Shown: positions 11,380 to 23,022 of the stretch, one piece after another
Layout of the letters: every line of letters starts with the position of its first letter
Position numbering within the stretch: position 1 is the first letter of the stretch
Assembly: GCA_026315105.1 (NCBI GenBank)
Contig: CM048750.1
Coordinates: forward strand, 400,146,502 to 400,210,501
DNA: 64,000 nucleotides
Source: Locusta migratoria
Taxonomy: Eukaryota > Arthropoda > Insecta > Orthoptera > Acrididae
Direction of reading: 5' to 3'
The notes under the pieces: model-generated
Told to the model about the DNA's origin: nothing
Database searches by the model: none
What the model saw: the letters and a program-made list of their open reading frames with translations, nothing else
Translations under genes and position numbers: made by a program

Positions 11380-12010
11380 ATGGCTCTCTTACTTCAATGG
11401 AACGTACAGGGTTTCAGGACCCATGCTGAGTAACTTTGTTTATTAACTCAGGGCAGACCGCCATGTATATGTCTACAAGAGACGAATTTCAAGCCCTCAT
11501 CAAACCTGAGATACATGGCTATGACGTATATTGAAAGGACAACCTTAATGGTGAGAGAGCTAAAGGTGGAGTGGCTGTTTTCGTAGACACAGCCAGCCAC
11601 TCGTCTTTACTCCCCATTAATAGCCCCTTACATGCAGTTGCAGTGTGTGTGCCATTTATCTGCCTCCACATGACGCATTTGATGAGGAGGCCCTTCATGA
11701 CCTTCTCACACAGCTCCCCCACCCTTTCATCATTTGTGGTGATTTTAATGCACATAATGTGCTTTGGGGGCCTGGAACTACCTGCCCCAGGGGTTGAGCC
11801 ATTGAGAGGTTTCTTCTGACGTCATCTTTCCACTTACTTAACACCGGACAGGCCACACACTTCTGTATGGCATCAGGGTCGTTGTCTGCTATAGACCTCA
11901 TGCTTTGCTCTCCAGCCCTTGCCCCTATGGTTCAATGGGAAGTAGACACTAACCTTCATGGAAGAGATCACTTCCCAATATGGATCAACCAGCCAGATAG
12001 ACGACGGCTG
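11380..12010 (+). pseudogene. I-type LINE endonuclease domain
   Basis: Broken frames give LLQWNVQGF, CLQETNF, the APE signature CGDFNAHNVLWG (near 11730-11770), SAIDLMLCSPAL and HGRDHFPIWI (the terminal SDH-type motif, here GRDH). In-frame stops occur near 11535 and 11800. Confidence 0.75.
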
Positions 12011-12699
12011 AGATGGGTGCTTAGTAGAGCGGACTGGACCCCTTATGGCAGACTGGCTGAACTTGATTGCCATGTTAATGTCCAGGAATGGATGGACCGT
12101 GTCACCAAAACAATACACCACACTTCTATTTCTCAGTCTTCAGGGCAACCGAGACGGCACCCTGTCCCACGGTGGAGTGACAAATGCCGCTCTGCAATAC
12201 GGACACGGTGAGCAGCTATGCATAGGTTCAGAAGCCGGCCAACTGCAGAGAACCTCGCGGCCTTTCAGGTGGTGAGGGCATGGTATCGGCAAACGATTCA
12301 GAAGAGCAAGAAATGGTCATGGCAATAGTTACTCAATACCATTACACATTCCACCAAAAGTTCACAAGTATGGGAGACCATCAGGAGAATATTCGGTAGA
12401 GGAAGAAGGCACGCAATTGCTGCTGTAATGGGAAATAGCACCCTACAGACGAAGCCACAAACCACAGGTTTTCTGTGGACTTCAAGTCCACCATTGATGA
12501 AGATTACAATTGCCCCTTTTCATGTGAGAACTTGATTCTACACTATGTTCAACTTGTGACACATGCCCTCGTTATGACAGGATCCATTACAGCATGCTAC
12601 AGCACCTTACCGACTGAAATAAAGAAAATCTTCTCACCCTTTTTAATGAAATTTGGCTGTTGGGTCACTTTCCCAACTCCTGGTGTGAAGCGCTTATGA

Positions 12700-13330
12700 T
12701 TCCTCTTTAAAAGTCTGGAAAGGATTCTACATGCCTGAGTAGCTATCGTAGTGTTGCTATGTGGGAAAGACCTGGGAGCGGATGGTCAACTGCCGCATCA
12801 TCTGGATGTTAGATCCAGGCAGCTCCTTAGTCACTTCAAGTGTGGTTTCAGGAAATATTGTTCCACCTTCGATAACCTGGCCTAACAGGAGGCGGTGGTA
12901 CAACAGGCTTTCCTGCAAAGGAATCACCTTTTGGCAATATTTTTTGACATTGAGAAGGCCTATGACACTATTTGGCGACATCTTATTCTCGGACAGCTCC
13001 AAAAATTGGGTGTTCGTGGATGTCTTCCCACTTTTATCAAGTTCTTTCTTTCTCCACGCTATTTTAGATACAGAATCGGTAACACCCTTTCTGGTCGTTT
13101 TTAACAGGAGAACAGAGTCCCTCAGGGCAGCATTTAAAGTGTGACTTTGTTCGTCATAGCTATTAACAGTATTACATCTGTTGTTAAATGTCCTAATAAG
13201 ATTTCCTTATTTGTTGATGACTTCTCTCTCTTTTGCTCTTCATCTAACATAGCAACAACAAAACATCAGTTGCAACTAACTCTTTGGCCTTTGGATGAAT
13301 GGGCAGAGAAGACTGACTTTTAAGTTTTCA
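12700..13330 (+). pseudogene. I-type LINE reverse transcriptase
   Basis: Recognisable RT blocks: AIFFDIEKAYDTIWR (12930-12975), LQKLGVRGCLP, NRVPQGS and the catalytic box LFVDDFSLF (13207-13233). Frameshifts near 12890, 13105 and 13323. Confidence 0.78.
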
Positions 13331-13749
13331 ACTGAGAAATGTGTGTGTTCTTTTTAACCGTACTCGTTCCATTTTTTATTTGCCTGAACTGCGAATGAGG
13401 GATGCCATTTTACATTTTAAGGACACAGTGAGGTTTTTGGGCCTCACATCTGACACGAAACTTTCATGGCTGCCACACCTGAAAGATTTGAAAAGACAGT
13501 GGCTCAAAACACTAAACATTTAAAACGTATTAGCCATACATCATGGGAAGCAGACAAGACTTGCCTGCTCTGATTTTATAGAGCCTTTGTGCAATCGTGG
13601 CTTGATTATGGACGCATGATTTAGGGATCTGCATGGCCATCCTATTTGAAGATGCTGGACACAGTTCACCTTTCAGGGATTCAGCTGGCCACTGGGGCAT
13701 TCAGAACAAGCCCCATACCAAGTCTCTGTTGATGCTGCCAAGCCGCAGT

Positions 13750-14590
13750 AGTAGTGTACACTGATGGTTCAAAACAGGATTATTCCATCGGCTGCTCTGT
13801 CGTTTTCCCTGACCATGTCATCTGGATTCGTCTTCCTGAGAATTATTCCGTTTTCTCAGCAGAGCTGTATGCGATTCTGAAAGCACTGGAGGTGATCAGA
13901 AGAGATCGAGATAAATGGTTTCTTCTATGCTGTGACTCTCTTAGAGTGCTGCAGGCATTATGTCAGCTATATACAGTTGTGACGTTATTGCAAGATATAC
14001 AGGGCGGACTGTCCCTCCTCCAACGTCGGGGGAAAGAGGTCAAGTTCCTCCTCTAACGTGGGGAGAAAGAGGTCAATTATTGTTGGGTGCCAGGACGTGT
14101 TGGAATTCCAGGAAACGAGGAAGTCGATCGGGCTGCCAAAGAGGCCTGCCGAGACAGCATAGTGGCACAGTGCCCTATTCCTTTGCAGGATGTCACTACC
14201 TTGTTGCGGCTGCAGTCCCTGCAATTGTGGAAGGAGGAATGGCTGTCAGTAACTGATAACAAGCTGCAGTTGCTGAAGCCCACTACCCATCCGTGGCGAT
14301 CCTCCTGCCAGCCTCTCAGGCGGGATGAGGTCACCATTACCCACCTATGAATCGAGCACTGTCCACTTACCCACGGATTCCTCCTCCGATGAGAAGAGCC
14401 CCCAATATGTGATGCCTGCGGCATACAGACTACTGTATGCCACATTTTAGTAGAGTGTACCTTATACCGGGCACAGAGAACAGAAGCGGATCTCGGTGCA
14501 GATTTGCCACATATTTTAGGCGATGACAAGGTGAGTGTGTTCAAACTTTTAAAATTTTGCGAATTCTCTGGACTCTGGCCTAGCTTTTAG
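13750..14590 (+). pseudogene. I-type LINE RNase H and C-terminal segment
   Basis: RNase H blocks in order: VYTDGSKQDYSIGCSVVF (catalytic D), FSAELYAILKALEVI (catalytic E), LCCDSLRVLQAL (catalytic D), and, after an approximately 40-bp tandem-like disruption at 14010-14070, WVPGRVGIPGNEEVDRAAKEA. Then comes a C-terminal stretch ICDACGIQTTVCHILVEC (CCHC-type) and the end HILGDDKVSVFKLLKF. Confidence 0.8.
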
Positions 14591-14905
14591 ACTGGAGGTC
14601 TTAGTGTATTGTAGATTGGTGGGTTGATACCTTTTCTTCCTGCAGCCAGTTAGCTTTCATCCTCTGCTTTGTTATTTTAATTTCTTCATCCACGTCCTAC
14701 GTTTTTGACAATGTTAGGATGTTGGCACTCGACTTATCTACCTCATTTCGTGCTGTACGTAGGTTTTGTCTCCAGTTGTCAAATTCTGCATTTTATAATG
14801 TGTTTTCCTTATCTCAAAAAGAACCTTACTAACACTCACCTCAGGTACATTATGCCCGGGCGTTGAAAACCTTGCTGTTGAGTGCCCTCCACTCAATTTT
14901 ACCAC

Positions 14906-15153
14906 CTTCACCTTAAACAGATTTGATTATATGGTTTCTACTGAGCCTGGGATTTGAGCCCAGGTTCCTTGCTCACACTATACTGTCACAATGACTTTGC
15001 ACAACTGCGCAGGATCAAGTGGGCTGGCAGAACAGTGTGTGAAACCACACATATTGATTACTAACGGCAATGTGTTCATTGAAGACATTTTATGTACTAA
15101 CAATGGCAGCACATGAAATGACACAGAATTCCCTGTCTCTGTCCAACACCACC
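14906..15153. other. ft intron, no recognised gene
   Basis: A weak B-box-like GGGCTCAAATCCC on the minus strand near 14945-14970 could be an old SINE. Nothing else was recognised. Confidence 0.4.
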
Positions 15154-15331
15154 TAGAGACAAATCCTCACAACATCTCGTGCTACATCATACTGACCAGG
15201 CCGCGGCTGCCAGCTTACTGATGGCTGCACACTACGAGGCAGGGGGTGTGCCCCAGCGGCCAGCGATTCGGTTAGTGGCTGCGGCCTGGTTAGTGTGACG
15301 TAGCACAAGCTGTTGTGAGGATTTGTCTCTA
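15154..15331. mobile_element. Fold-back (MITE-like) element
   Basis: TAGAGACAAATCCTCACAAC (from 15154) and its inverted copy ending GTTGTGAGGATTTGTCTCTA (15331). Arms of about 54 bp extend to GACCAGGCCGCGGC and GCTGCGGCCTGGT, with a GC-rich centre that has its own hairpins. No transposase inside; no target duplication identified with confidence. Confidence 0.7.
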
Positions 15332-15756
15332 ATCGGTGTGGCTCTGTCTCCCTCCCACCCATCTCATTTACTACTCATTTGTCTTCTCATTTCTATTTCT
15401 CTATCCAACTTCAGTTTCTTATTCTGCCCTTACATTGTCATTGGCGCAGTGCATACCAATATAATGTTTCATCACTTACTTTCTCTGCATGCCTAAACCT
15501 TCAACTTCACTACCCTCAGTCCTCATAAAAGGTGAGCTTCTCACATTTCAACCTACTGTGCCTTTCTAACTTTGGCTAACTTATCCCCTTCCCTCTTCAA
15601 ATTACAATGATTAGTTTTCTGATTTTTAAATGTGCCTATCAGCAGCACTAGATTTCCACCTCCTGAAGGTATGTCCTGCTACTTTGTAATTTTAAAGTTT
15701 TTGATATACTAGAACAATTAGTTCTACAGCTATAAAGGAATATGAAGTCAGAGTAC
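15332..15756. other. ft intron, no recognised feature
   Basis: Pyrimidine-rich intron sequence up to the donor side of exon 15757-15957. I see nothing further. Confidence 0.5.
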
Positions 15757-15957
15757 CTCGCAGTGGTAGTCACCCGTAGTGTCCGCGTCGTTGGGGCGCA
15801 CGTCGGCAATCTTTCCGTGTGGCAACTGTCCCTCGAAGGCGTAGACGAGCACGTGGACGGCACGCGGAGTCGAAGGGCTGTCATTCTGGTCCAGTACGAC
15901 CACAGTCACTGGCAGCTGCGAGCGCATCGGTGGCTCCCCGCTGTCTTCCACCTCCAC
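15757..15957 (-). CDS. ft: ft exon: last repeat end and start of the terminal degenerate cadherin domain
   Basis: 67 codons, phase 0; acceptor TTGTGACAG|GTGGAG, donor GAG|GTACTC. It encodes VEDSGEPPMRSQLPVTV, the last calcium-type linker VLDQNDSPS, then the membrane-proximal sequence VYAFEGQLPHGKIADVRPND and GDYHCE. The G.IADV.P.DAD...YHC pattern marks the end of the cadherin array in Fat/FAT4 proteins (family knowledge). Confidence 0.92.
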
Positions 15958-17640
15958 CTGTCACAAGTATTTGTATCCTATTGTACTGAGGACAAAAGAC
16001 AACTTACAAATAGGTCAAGTTTCTACTTTACAAGATTGTATTGTCAACAGTTGGCACGAGAGGAAAGTTACAGGCTTAATTGGGAGATATGAACTGCTGA
16101 CATAATTAATTGTGCTCATTACCACGTCACAGTCCCTTCGCAGAACTGCACAGATTTATCCTGGCACACCCTCCCCAGTACAAATTCTCACCTCTGCTTC
16201 TGTCGACAAAATGTTTCTCTTGACTGAATTTTGTTAAGGCTCTGGAATAACACCTCCCAGCACAACGAGATGGAGATCCTTTCTGAAACCCAGGCATAGG
16301 TGCCTTATACAAATTAACCAAATGATCTAGAGGCATGTGTGCCATATATATATGCAGACTGAAGCACTGTCTGAAAATATGTACAAAGGCTAAGATTTGA
16401 ACTCAAATTTCCTAAACACTCGGCAGTTACACTCAGCATTTTATAAGGCAACCTTCTCTCAGACAACTGTTGGATACAAACATAGCATTTCTGTAATTCG
16501 ACTAAACTTTTTAATTTTCATCAAAAAATTTCTGTTAGTTGCAACACTGCCTAACTCTCTTCTTGACATGAATTAGTCTTTAAGTTTACACTTTCATTAT
16601 CCCCACTCATAGTTGTTGTAGATAACTTATTTGTCTCTGTATTTAGTTCCAATCTTCTAAGAATTGTGAACCTTCTCGAAACATCTTCAGTTTTTATTTG
16701 TATCCACCTTTTACATTATTCTGATCAGTACTTTACTAGCCCAAACTAAATGCCAGATGGTTTTCAAGTTGATCTACAAGTTGGTTCCTCAGTAGGATAA
16801 AGAGAATGCTGAAAATCTAATAGTAAGTCACCCACTACATAGCTACCTGATACTAACTCAAGTAACATTATAGTTTCTACATCTACCACAGATATCAGTA
16901 TTTTTTTTAGGTGTATCATTGAGTCTTGCCGACTTGTTAGAGTTAAGAGCATTCAGCGCTTTTCCATACTCAATATAACATTACTGCATTTATGTGTTTC
17001 TGCCATATCAACTTGCCCCTCCTCACCCATCACATTTTGGGACACTTTCTCTCCACCATGTAAGTTATTGCCTGCACTTTCTTCTGCGTGTAACAGATAT
17101 TTACCCTTCTGTATTTCATAGACCACCACACTTTCCTTCCTAAAAGTTACATTTAACTTACTGTTAATCCTTTCAATAAATTTACATGTTTGTATTGTAA
17201 ATTTTAAGTTATCTTGTTTGCATTTCCTATTAAACTCATTCCTAACCAATTTAAATGCTGTCTTAAATCATTTGTAAGATATTGAACTTTTCTTCTGCCA
17301 TCTGTAAGCCTGAGATTTCTGGAGCCATCAACAGCTTCATTGCCTCTACTTCCACTGTAGGTACAGCTTTGTATCCAGACTTAATTATTTCTACATTCCA
17401 CTCCTCTTCTATCAAGCTACTCAAAGTATTTCCGTTTCATCTGATACTGTCTTAAAATTTAAAATATATCATTTCAGTATGTATCCCTTTCCTTTGCCCT
17501 CATAAACATCCCATTCTTTAGTTAACAAGAGGTTCATATAGCAAACTGAAATTGCAAAATTAATTATAAAACCGCTGACAATAAAGTCACGTGAATATCC
17601 TATAACATTAATTTAGATGAAGTATGAATTACAATTACCT
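15958..17640. other. ft intron with unrecognised degenerate coding-like sequence
   Basis: Two adjacent minus-strand open stretches (16764-16952 and 16953-17249) read as Lys/Glu-rich, possibly coiled-coil sequence (for example EIQKGKYLLHAEESAGNN), and could be a decayed retroelement ORF1. I do not recognise the family. The rest (15958-16760) shows only a weak tRNA-like patch near 16390. Confidence 0.35.
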
Positions 17641-17659
17641 TACTCTTACTGTCCTTTGA

Positions 17660-17930
17660 AATAGTCCCCCCCCCCCTCCCAAATAACTATGTACTGCTGG
17701 GCTCTGTGATACATGTCCTGGAAAGTTTACACAAAATCTTCCTTTGGTCTGGTATTCAGAAGCTTCGTTATGTTTCCTTTCAAATCGAGTTTGATTTGAG
17801 GGAATAGGAAGATTTATAGAGGACTGAGATCCAGTGAGTATGGTGGATGTTCAAGTTGCACCACCAGCTTTTTTGCCAGGAACTGTTTGACAATATTGGC
17901 TGTGTGTGGGCAAGCATTGTTGTGACACTT
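17660..17930 (-). pseudogene. Mariner transposase C-terminal fragment (inverted partner 1)
   Basis: Minus strand reads HNNACPHTANIVKQFLAKKAG, then HPPYSLDLSP, FLFPQIKLDLKGN and PKEDF. These are the catalytic-end motifs of mariner transposases (HDNARPH.A, H..YSPDL.PSD...FP.LK..L.G, PKEDF). The first catalytic-region Asp is Asn here. A poly-C run (17665-17674) follows the fragment. Confidence 0.7.
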
Positions 17931-18135
17931 GGACTTTTACCATACTCACTGCGTCTCAATCCACTAGACTTCTTCCTATTCCTTCGACTCAAACTCAACT
18001 TGAAAGGACAAAGATTTGACAATATTCCCAACATCCAATGAAATTTGATGAGGCTTTTGAACACCATCTCAAAGGAAGACTTCATGCAAAGTTTCCTCGA
18101 CATATATCGCAGTTATGGGAGGTGATGTGTGTTTT
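17931..18135 (+). pseudogene. Mariner transposase C-terminal fragment (inverted partner 2)
   Basis: Plus strand reads LPYSLRLNPLDFFLFLRLKLNLKGQRFDNIPNIQ, then LLNTISKEDFMQSFLDIYRSYGRC, the last third of a mariner transposase. It abuts the opposite-strand fragment at 17660-17930, so two copies of the same region meet head to head. Confidence 0.7.
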
Positions 18136-18289
18136 TAATCTTCCTTTAATTTTAATCGACACCCCTACCCCCACTTAGCATTATTTGGTTAATTTTTTGC
18201 TTTGTATTGGCATGCCTCAGTACTTATCATGTAACATCTCTGATGTGCACATTCACCCATTCCTATCTCATGGCCAAGATTGTGAGTAA

Positions 18290-18465
18290 CCTTTCCATTC
18301 TGTCCCCTTTTCATCCCTCCTCTTCTATCTGCCAATGGCAATACTCGTTTCCAAAAGCTAGTGGAAACATTAGTTTTGTTGTCATTTGTGTTACTATTGG
18401 CAGTACCAAACTAAGGTAAGTCTGACCAGCCACTCTATCACTTTTGAACAATAATTTTAAAGGAC
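18290..18465 (+). repeat. Penelope-tail-like repeat fragment
   Basis: Shares CATTTGTGTTACTATTGGC, GGTAAGT, GACCAGCCACTCTATC and a following AACAAT block with the minus-strand repeat around 40330-40430. The hairpin core seen there is not conserved in this copy. Confidence 0.4.
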
Positions 18466-18601
18466 AGTAAGGCAACTGTGGCACCTCCTTCATTTACATT
18501 AATGTTCATCTATTCACTGAACTTTATTGTCAGAGATTGCACAAGCTGTGTGTACAGGTTTCAGAAAAGGTAATAAGCGACAGAATAAGATATATACTCA
18601 C

Positions 18602-18994
18602 TATTATGTCAAGTTCCGGTGTAACTTCCCGGTCCAGAGGGCGCGTCGTGCGGACTAGTCCCGAGTGGCGCTCGACAGAGACGAGGTCGCGGTGACGGCC
18701 ACCCACTATGCTGTAGGCGAAGGGAGCTCCGTTGGGAGGTAGATCGGGATCGGTGGCAGTCAGCGTCATCACGGACGTGCCTGCCGGTTCATTCTCGGAC
18801 ACGTAGCCCCGTGATGCATCCTCGGCCAATTGAGGCCCGTTGTCATTTACGTCGATGACTCGTACGCGCAGAGTCGCAGTGCCAGTTTGCGGTGGGGTGC
18901 CCGTGTCGATGGCTCCCACGACCAGTGCGTATGCGGGAGTTACTTCGCGGTCCAGCCGCGACGTCGTCTCCACAGCACCCGTCGCCGGGTCCAC
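18602..18994 (-). CDS. ft: ft exon: repeat end and near-complete next cadherin repeat
   Basis: 131 codons, phase 0; acceptor CGACAG|GTGGAC, donor ATA|GTGAGT. Motifs in order: VDPATGAVETTSRLDREVTP, VGAIDTGTPPQTGTATL, calcium linker DVNDNGPQL, YVSENEPAGTSVMTL, ATDPDLPPNGAPFAYSIV and TRPLDREVTPELDII. The DPDLPPN.GPF.Y motif is shared with FAT4 at the same repeat. The repeat is completed in the exon at 15757-15957. Confidence 0.94.
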
Positions 18995-20673
18995 CTGTCG
19001 ACGTACAGACAGTTGACTATTACTTACAGTCCACTGTGAATGGGACTCAAATAAATCTCAATTAGAGAAATTGACAGAACTGGCACAAGTCTATTAATGT
19101 ACTGCTGCATGCAACATGAGAGTAGTTCTGAACAGGACCCAGAGTTGGCTGCAGTACTGATGCGGTGAAAAGATTTCACTCGCATATGTAATTTCCTAGA
19201 CTAAATGTATTGTTTCTGATTCTTTGAGCCACTAATATCTTCATCTCAACTAACCACCAGAGTTCACTAAATCAGTCTACTGAGGTCCGATGAAAAATGT
19301 GCGAAATCTGACATTCATTTTGTGTAACTATACAGTTGCCAGATAGTCTAACACTCGATTATTCACACTACAATAATGGCAGGACACTTCATAAAAGCTG
19401 TTCGTGTATTACACAGAGCAATGTTGAATGGCAGGTATGCAAGAAGCTCAGTCAACAGCTGATTTTAAATGATCACTTATTGAACTGTAGGAGATGACTT
19501 GTTTGTAGTACCGAATTTAAACTCAATTCATAACTTTACTAAACTGAATTCATAACTTTACCTGATTAAAAGGAATACTAAAGTACGCAGCAGAATTAAA
19601 GTCGGGATTGTTTCATTCATTGTGTTCAAGTCTTTTCTCTATATGCGGTCTCAAGACAGTTTATGTTTAGCACTGTATCTGAAATTTTTGTATCATTTGT
19701 TACCTGAAAATATCCTCATACCGGCTAGTGACTGAACAGCAGCCCTCGGGTACAGATTATAAATGACACAGGCATTGTCTGATCAAAAAACACACCAATA
19801 TGAATGTGTTTTTGGTATGATTATCATGAGTGACAAAATGAGGTTAAAAGGGCAGTTGAGCTTGATTTGAGTACTCTGGACTAAAGCAGCTGTAAAACAT
19901 GAAGTGTCAGCAACCAAGTAATTTTAATTGGAAATTAGTACACGTCAAGTGCACTTGATGTAACCAGGAGACAAACAAAAATTTCAGTACAGTTCATTGG
20001 CTGTTGCGATAATTGCCAGTGTTAATAGTTTCATTCATAATAGCCTTGTGTGGCAATTGTCAGACATTACGGGAGTAGAAGCTAAAGGTCTCCCTACATG
20101 GAAAATCCAGGTATCTGAAAACCCTAAAGGTGAATTGACCTGTGTCAATATTTTGGGTATCTAGTCCGTTCAAAGTGCAGATTCCCTACATATAATTCAG
20201 AATACAAATCTTTCACTGATAATGCAGGATACTCTAGCAATTTAAACACATGATAGTGTTAAATAGATGAATTTCTAGCTGTGTTTTATTCTTATAGCTT
20301 TTCTAATGTCCAAAAAATGGAAGCATAAACTTTTAACACTCTCTAAGGAGAAATACAATGACATAAGGGTTAACAAAAAATTCCACAGAATGTGTGTAAG
20401 AAGATTGTGGAATAGAAACTGAATATGGAAGTCACTACAGCCTACACACTGCTGGTTCTGGGTCATCAAACAGTACATCTACCTACACAGAGGAAGAGAG
20501 AAAACTGCACCAGTTCATCCTTCTCAGCCTTCATACCTTGAGCATGAGCAATAAAGTGTATTAAAGATACTGGTATTTGTACAACTCAAACAGTAAGGGG
20601 TTTACTTAGAATATGAACATTTGGTTACCAGCACTGGTGTAGTAATAGAGAGCCATAACACCACACGACTTGC
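18995..20673. other. ft intron, no recognised feature
   Basis: AT-rich intron sequence without recognisable mobile element, RNA gene or coding similarity. It carries the GC donor at its upstream end (20673-20672, minus strand). Confidence 0.5.
20672..20673 (-). promoter_or_regulatory. GC 5' splice site (GC-AG intron)
   Basis: Donor context is CAAG|GCAAGT, fitting the strong flanking consensus typical of functional GC donors. The paired acceptor is the AG before 18994. Confidence 0.85.
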
Positions 20674-20865
20674 CTTGAAAGCGTGCTGTGCATTGCCGGC
20701 GATGATGGAGTAGGAGAAGTGGTTGTTCTGAGGGCGCACATCAGTGTCTGTGGCGTGCACGGTAGCCACCAGGGCGCCCGGCGCTGCACCCTCCGACACT
20801 TCCGCTTCGTACACCTCCCGCTCAAACTCTGGTGGGTCGTTGCCGTCCTGGATGGAGATGATCAC
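20674..20865 (-). CDS. ft: ft exon with non-canonical GC donor
   Basis: 64 codons, phase 0; acceptor TCTCTGCAG|GTGATC. It encodes the repeat end IQDGNDPPEF and the first half of the next repeat (YEAEVSEGAAPGALVATVHATDTD, FSYSIIAGNAQHAFK). Coding similarity stops at HAFK. The splice site there is AAG|GCAAGT, a GC donor with otherwise perfect consensus. Joining at this point gives HAFK-VDPATGAVETTSRLDRE, exactly the expected cadherin sequence. The nearest GT (four bases further) would shift the frame. Confidence 0.93.
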
Positions 20866-21428
20866 CTGCAGAGAAGGAGCACAAATTTCAGCACTGTCCT
20901 GGCACAAAATCCAATGTACCCAGAGTCACTTGACATCTGAGTCCTCCTCTAATTAGCAGCACTAATTCTTATCAGAGTGCAGGTCACAAAACAAAAGTTT
21001 TATCTAGCCATCTAATTTCACTAGCTCTAACTGTAATCAGCTGTAGACCCATATCCTAATATTAATCAGGGACACTGTGTACACAACTACTTATAACTTT
21101 CACTTGCCTTTGATACTGTGAATGGTAGGTTTGATTAACTCAACATCAGTTGTCAAATACATCCAAAAACAGGAGAGGGGGAGGCTGAAATCAGCACCTT
21201 TCAACAACTCTCCTATAGAGTCTGCATTATATAAAGGAAACAAAAAAGACATTCCTGCACCAAAATTCATTTGTCACTAGAGGCACATTACAACCAGTAA
21301 AATGTGCACAGTTGAGGACAGACTGAGAATAGCTCCACAGATTGAAACATCTGCGCAGTTGCCCTTTTCCCCATCTCCATGAGGCAAAGCATGTGGTAAA
21401 TGCTAGACCCCAATTAATGTCTTTGTTA

Positions 21429-23022
21429 CCGTATTTGCGCAAATATAGGCTGCACCTAAACTTTTGACAAGAGATTTTAAGGAAAAAAAAAAATAAATAA
21501 ATAAATAAAATAAAATCTCAAGTTTAGGCCGCAGGTTTTTTTCATTTTTATTTTATTTATTTTTATTTTTATTTATTTTTTGTATAATCAAACTTTTTCG
21601 TAATCAGAAACACAATGTTAACGAAATAATATTCTCTTTTCAATAAACTCAAAACAAATATGCAAAAAGTAAATAAAAAGCATGACGACAGGACGATTCG
21701 GGCGCCCCAAGTGAGGGGACACCGAACCAAGCCATGTTACCGGGCGTTTCACGTGTTGTATAGCGTATGCGTGTGCGGCGAAAATGTAGTTTTATTGGTG
21801 TGTGTGTATGTGTGTGCGTGTGAGACGATGTTTTGTCTTGTAAGTTTGTAACGGGAAACGAACGTACGAGTTACACCGTCGTCACAGTAACGCACATGGA
21901 AAACGGAAACTTCGACATAAATTTGACGCTGACGAAAAAAAGTTCGACGCTAGTGTGTAAGTGAGGACAAACTATTAAAATGTTCGAAGAGTCGTTGTGC
22001 ATTTCAAGGGCTAAAATGTAAATATCCCCATGTTTGCTTGACTTCATAATTCGAAACAGGAACTGTGATTTTGCTGTTACAACAGAAATGATTTAGTTGC
22101 AAGGCTGCAAAATAGCCCCGAGTCCATGTACTTCGTTTCATGGAAATAACCCCCAACGAATGTGAAACCAGTGAATCTGGTCATAGTAAAACATACGTTA
22201 TTTTAAAACATAGCTTAGGAAATCAGCATTAGCTACACAAATCAGTTGTTCCACTATCTTATGGGCCCTACACATGATGTGATTTATTGGACCAATTCGT
22301 TGGTCACCCTATAAATTAGGCGGTTTTAGGCACTACCCGACTAACTTTCCTTGTTGGCCGGTTGGTTGTGCCTGACTACTCGATCTCCGATTCCCCCCAC
22401 CACTTCACCCGACAAATTGTACCATGTGTAGCGCTTCCCGACCAACTTCCATGCCTGAGGGCATCTGCACAGCAAACACGCGAAAACAAAAGCAGTTCGA
22501 AAAACAGACACCAGAACAGGGTGGCGCTGCGATAGGTGTTACGGTACCAACCTAAACGTCATGGTAAAATCTCTCGCGACACACAGCAAACTTTTATCGC
22601 GAAGACTAGCTTCATTGACTAGATCAAATTAAAATCATTTGTGTGCTTAAGTACTTTTTATATTTAAGGCCGCGCGGACGTGTTAGAACACAATCGTCAG
22701 CTTTTGTATGTTGTGGTTCAGAATGACACCATTCGATTTATATAAAAATATCGACTTCCAGAATTCCCGCGCCGTTTCCGTAAACATGTACAAAAACATG
22801 TATGCAATTCTGCGAAACTGTTACTGTAGCATTTTTGAAGACCATCTAGATTATTACATTTCTGAAACCAAAATTAAAGTGAACGTGTTGTAATTTTTGA
22901 AACTAACGGCTTTGGGGGGGGGGGGGGGGGGGCGACTGTAGAATCTCGATTATAGGCCACACCACGATTTTGTGCGCCAAACTTTGGGGAAAAAAGTGTG
23001 GCCTACATTCGAGCAAATACGG
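21429..23022. mobile_element. TA-flanked DNA transposon with short terminal inverted repeats
   Basis: Left end CCGTATTTGCGCAAATATAG and right end, read inverted, CCGTATTTGCTCGAATGTAG; both ends are flanked by TA. The 1.6-kb body contains an A-rich/T-rich inverted tract (about 21480-21600), a coding-like start around 21840-21960 (KR.YE..R, KFDADEKKFDASV), a G19 run (22914-22932) and a possible nested MITE. The end sequence CCGTATTTgC..GAATgTAgGC resembles widespread Tc1/mariner-pogo-type insect repeats. No intact transposase is present. Confidence 0.75.
22263..22439. mobile_element. Possible nested MITE
   Basis: GGGCCCTACACATG at the left and, inverted, GGGAAGCGCTACACATGG at the right, inside the larger transposon. 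Imperfect ends and no clear target duplication. Confidence 0.3.

Larger units (their letters stand above)
9545..14905 (+). mobile_element. I-type LINE, near full length, heavily decayed
   Basis: From left to right: a 5' leader with conserved LINE-like sequence (about 9545-9987), ORF1 (gag), APE endonuclease, reverse transcriptase, RNase H, C-terminal Cys/His segment and a short 3' end (CCCGGGCGTTGAAAACC, CTGTTGAGTGCCC). The presence of both an RNase H domain and a gag with CCHC knuckles points to the I or a related clade rather than Jockey. Multiple frameshifts and stops in every domain mean it is inactive. It lies antisense to ft in the 13.8-kb intron. Confidence 0.82.

Noticed and set aside
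16764..17249. A small host gene on the minus strand
   Set aside because: Two adjacent open stretches without splice logic, start context or family similarity; more likely retroelement debris.
20660..20673. GT donor a few bases downstream instead of the GC donor
   Set aside because: Using GTCGTG would add four bases and break the frame into the next exon, whereas the GC site keeps the cadherin sequence exact.
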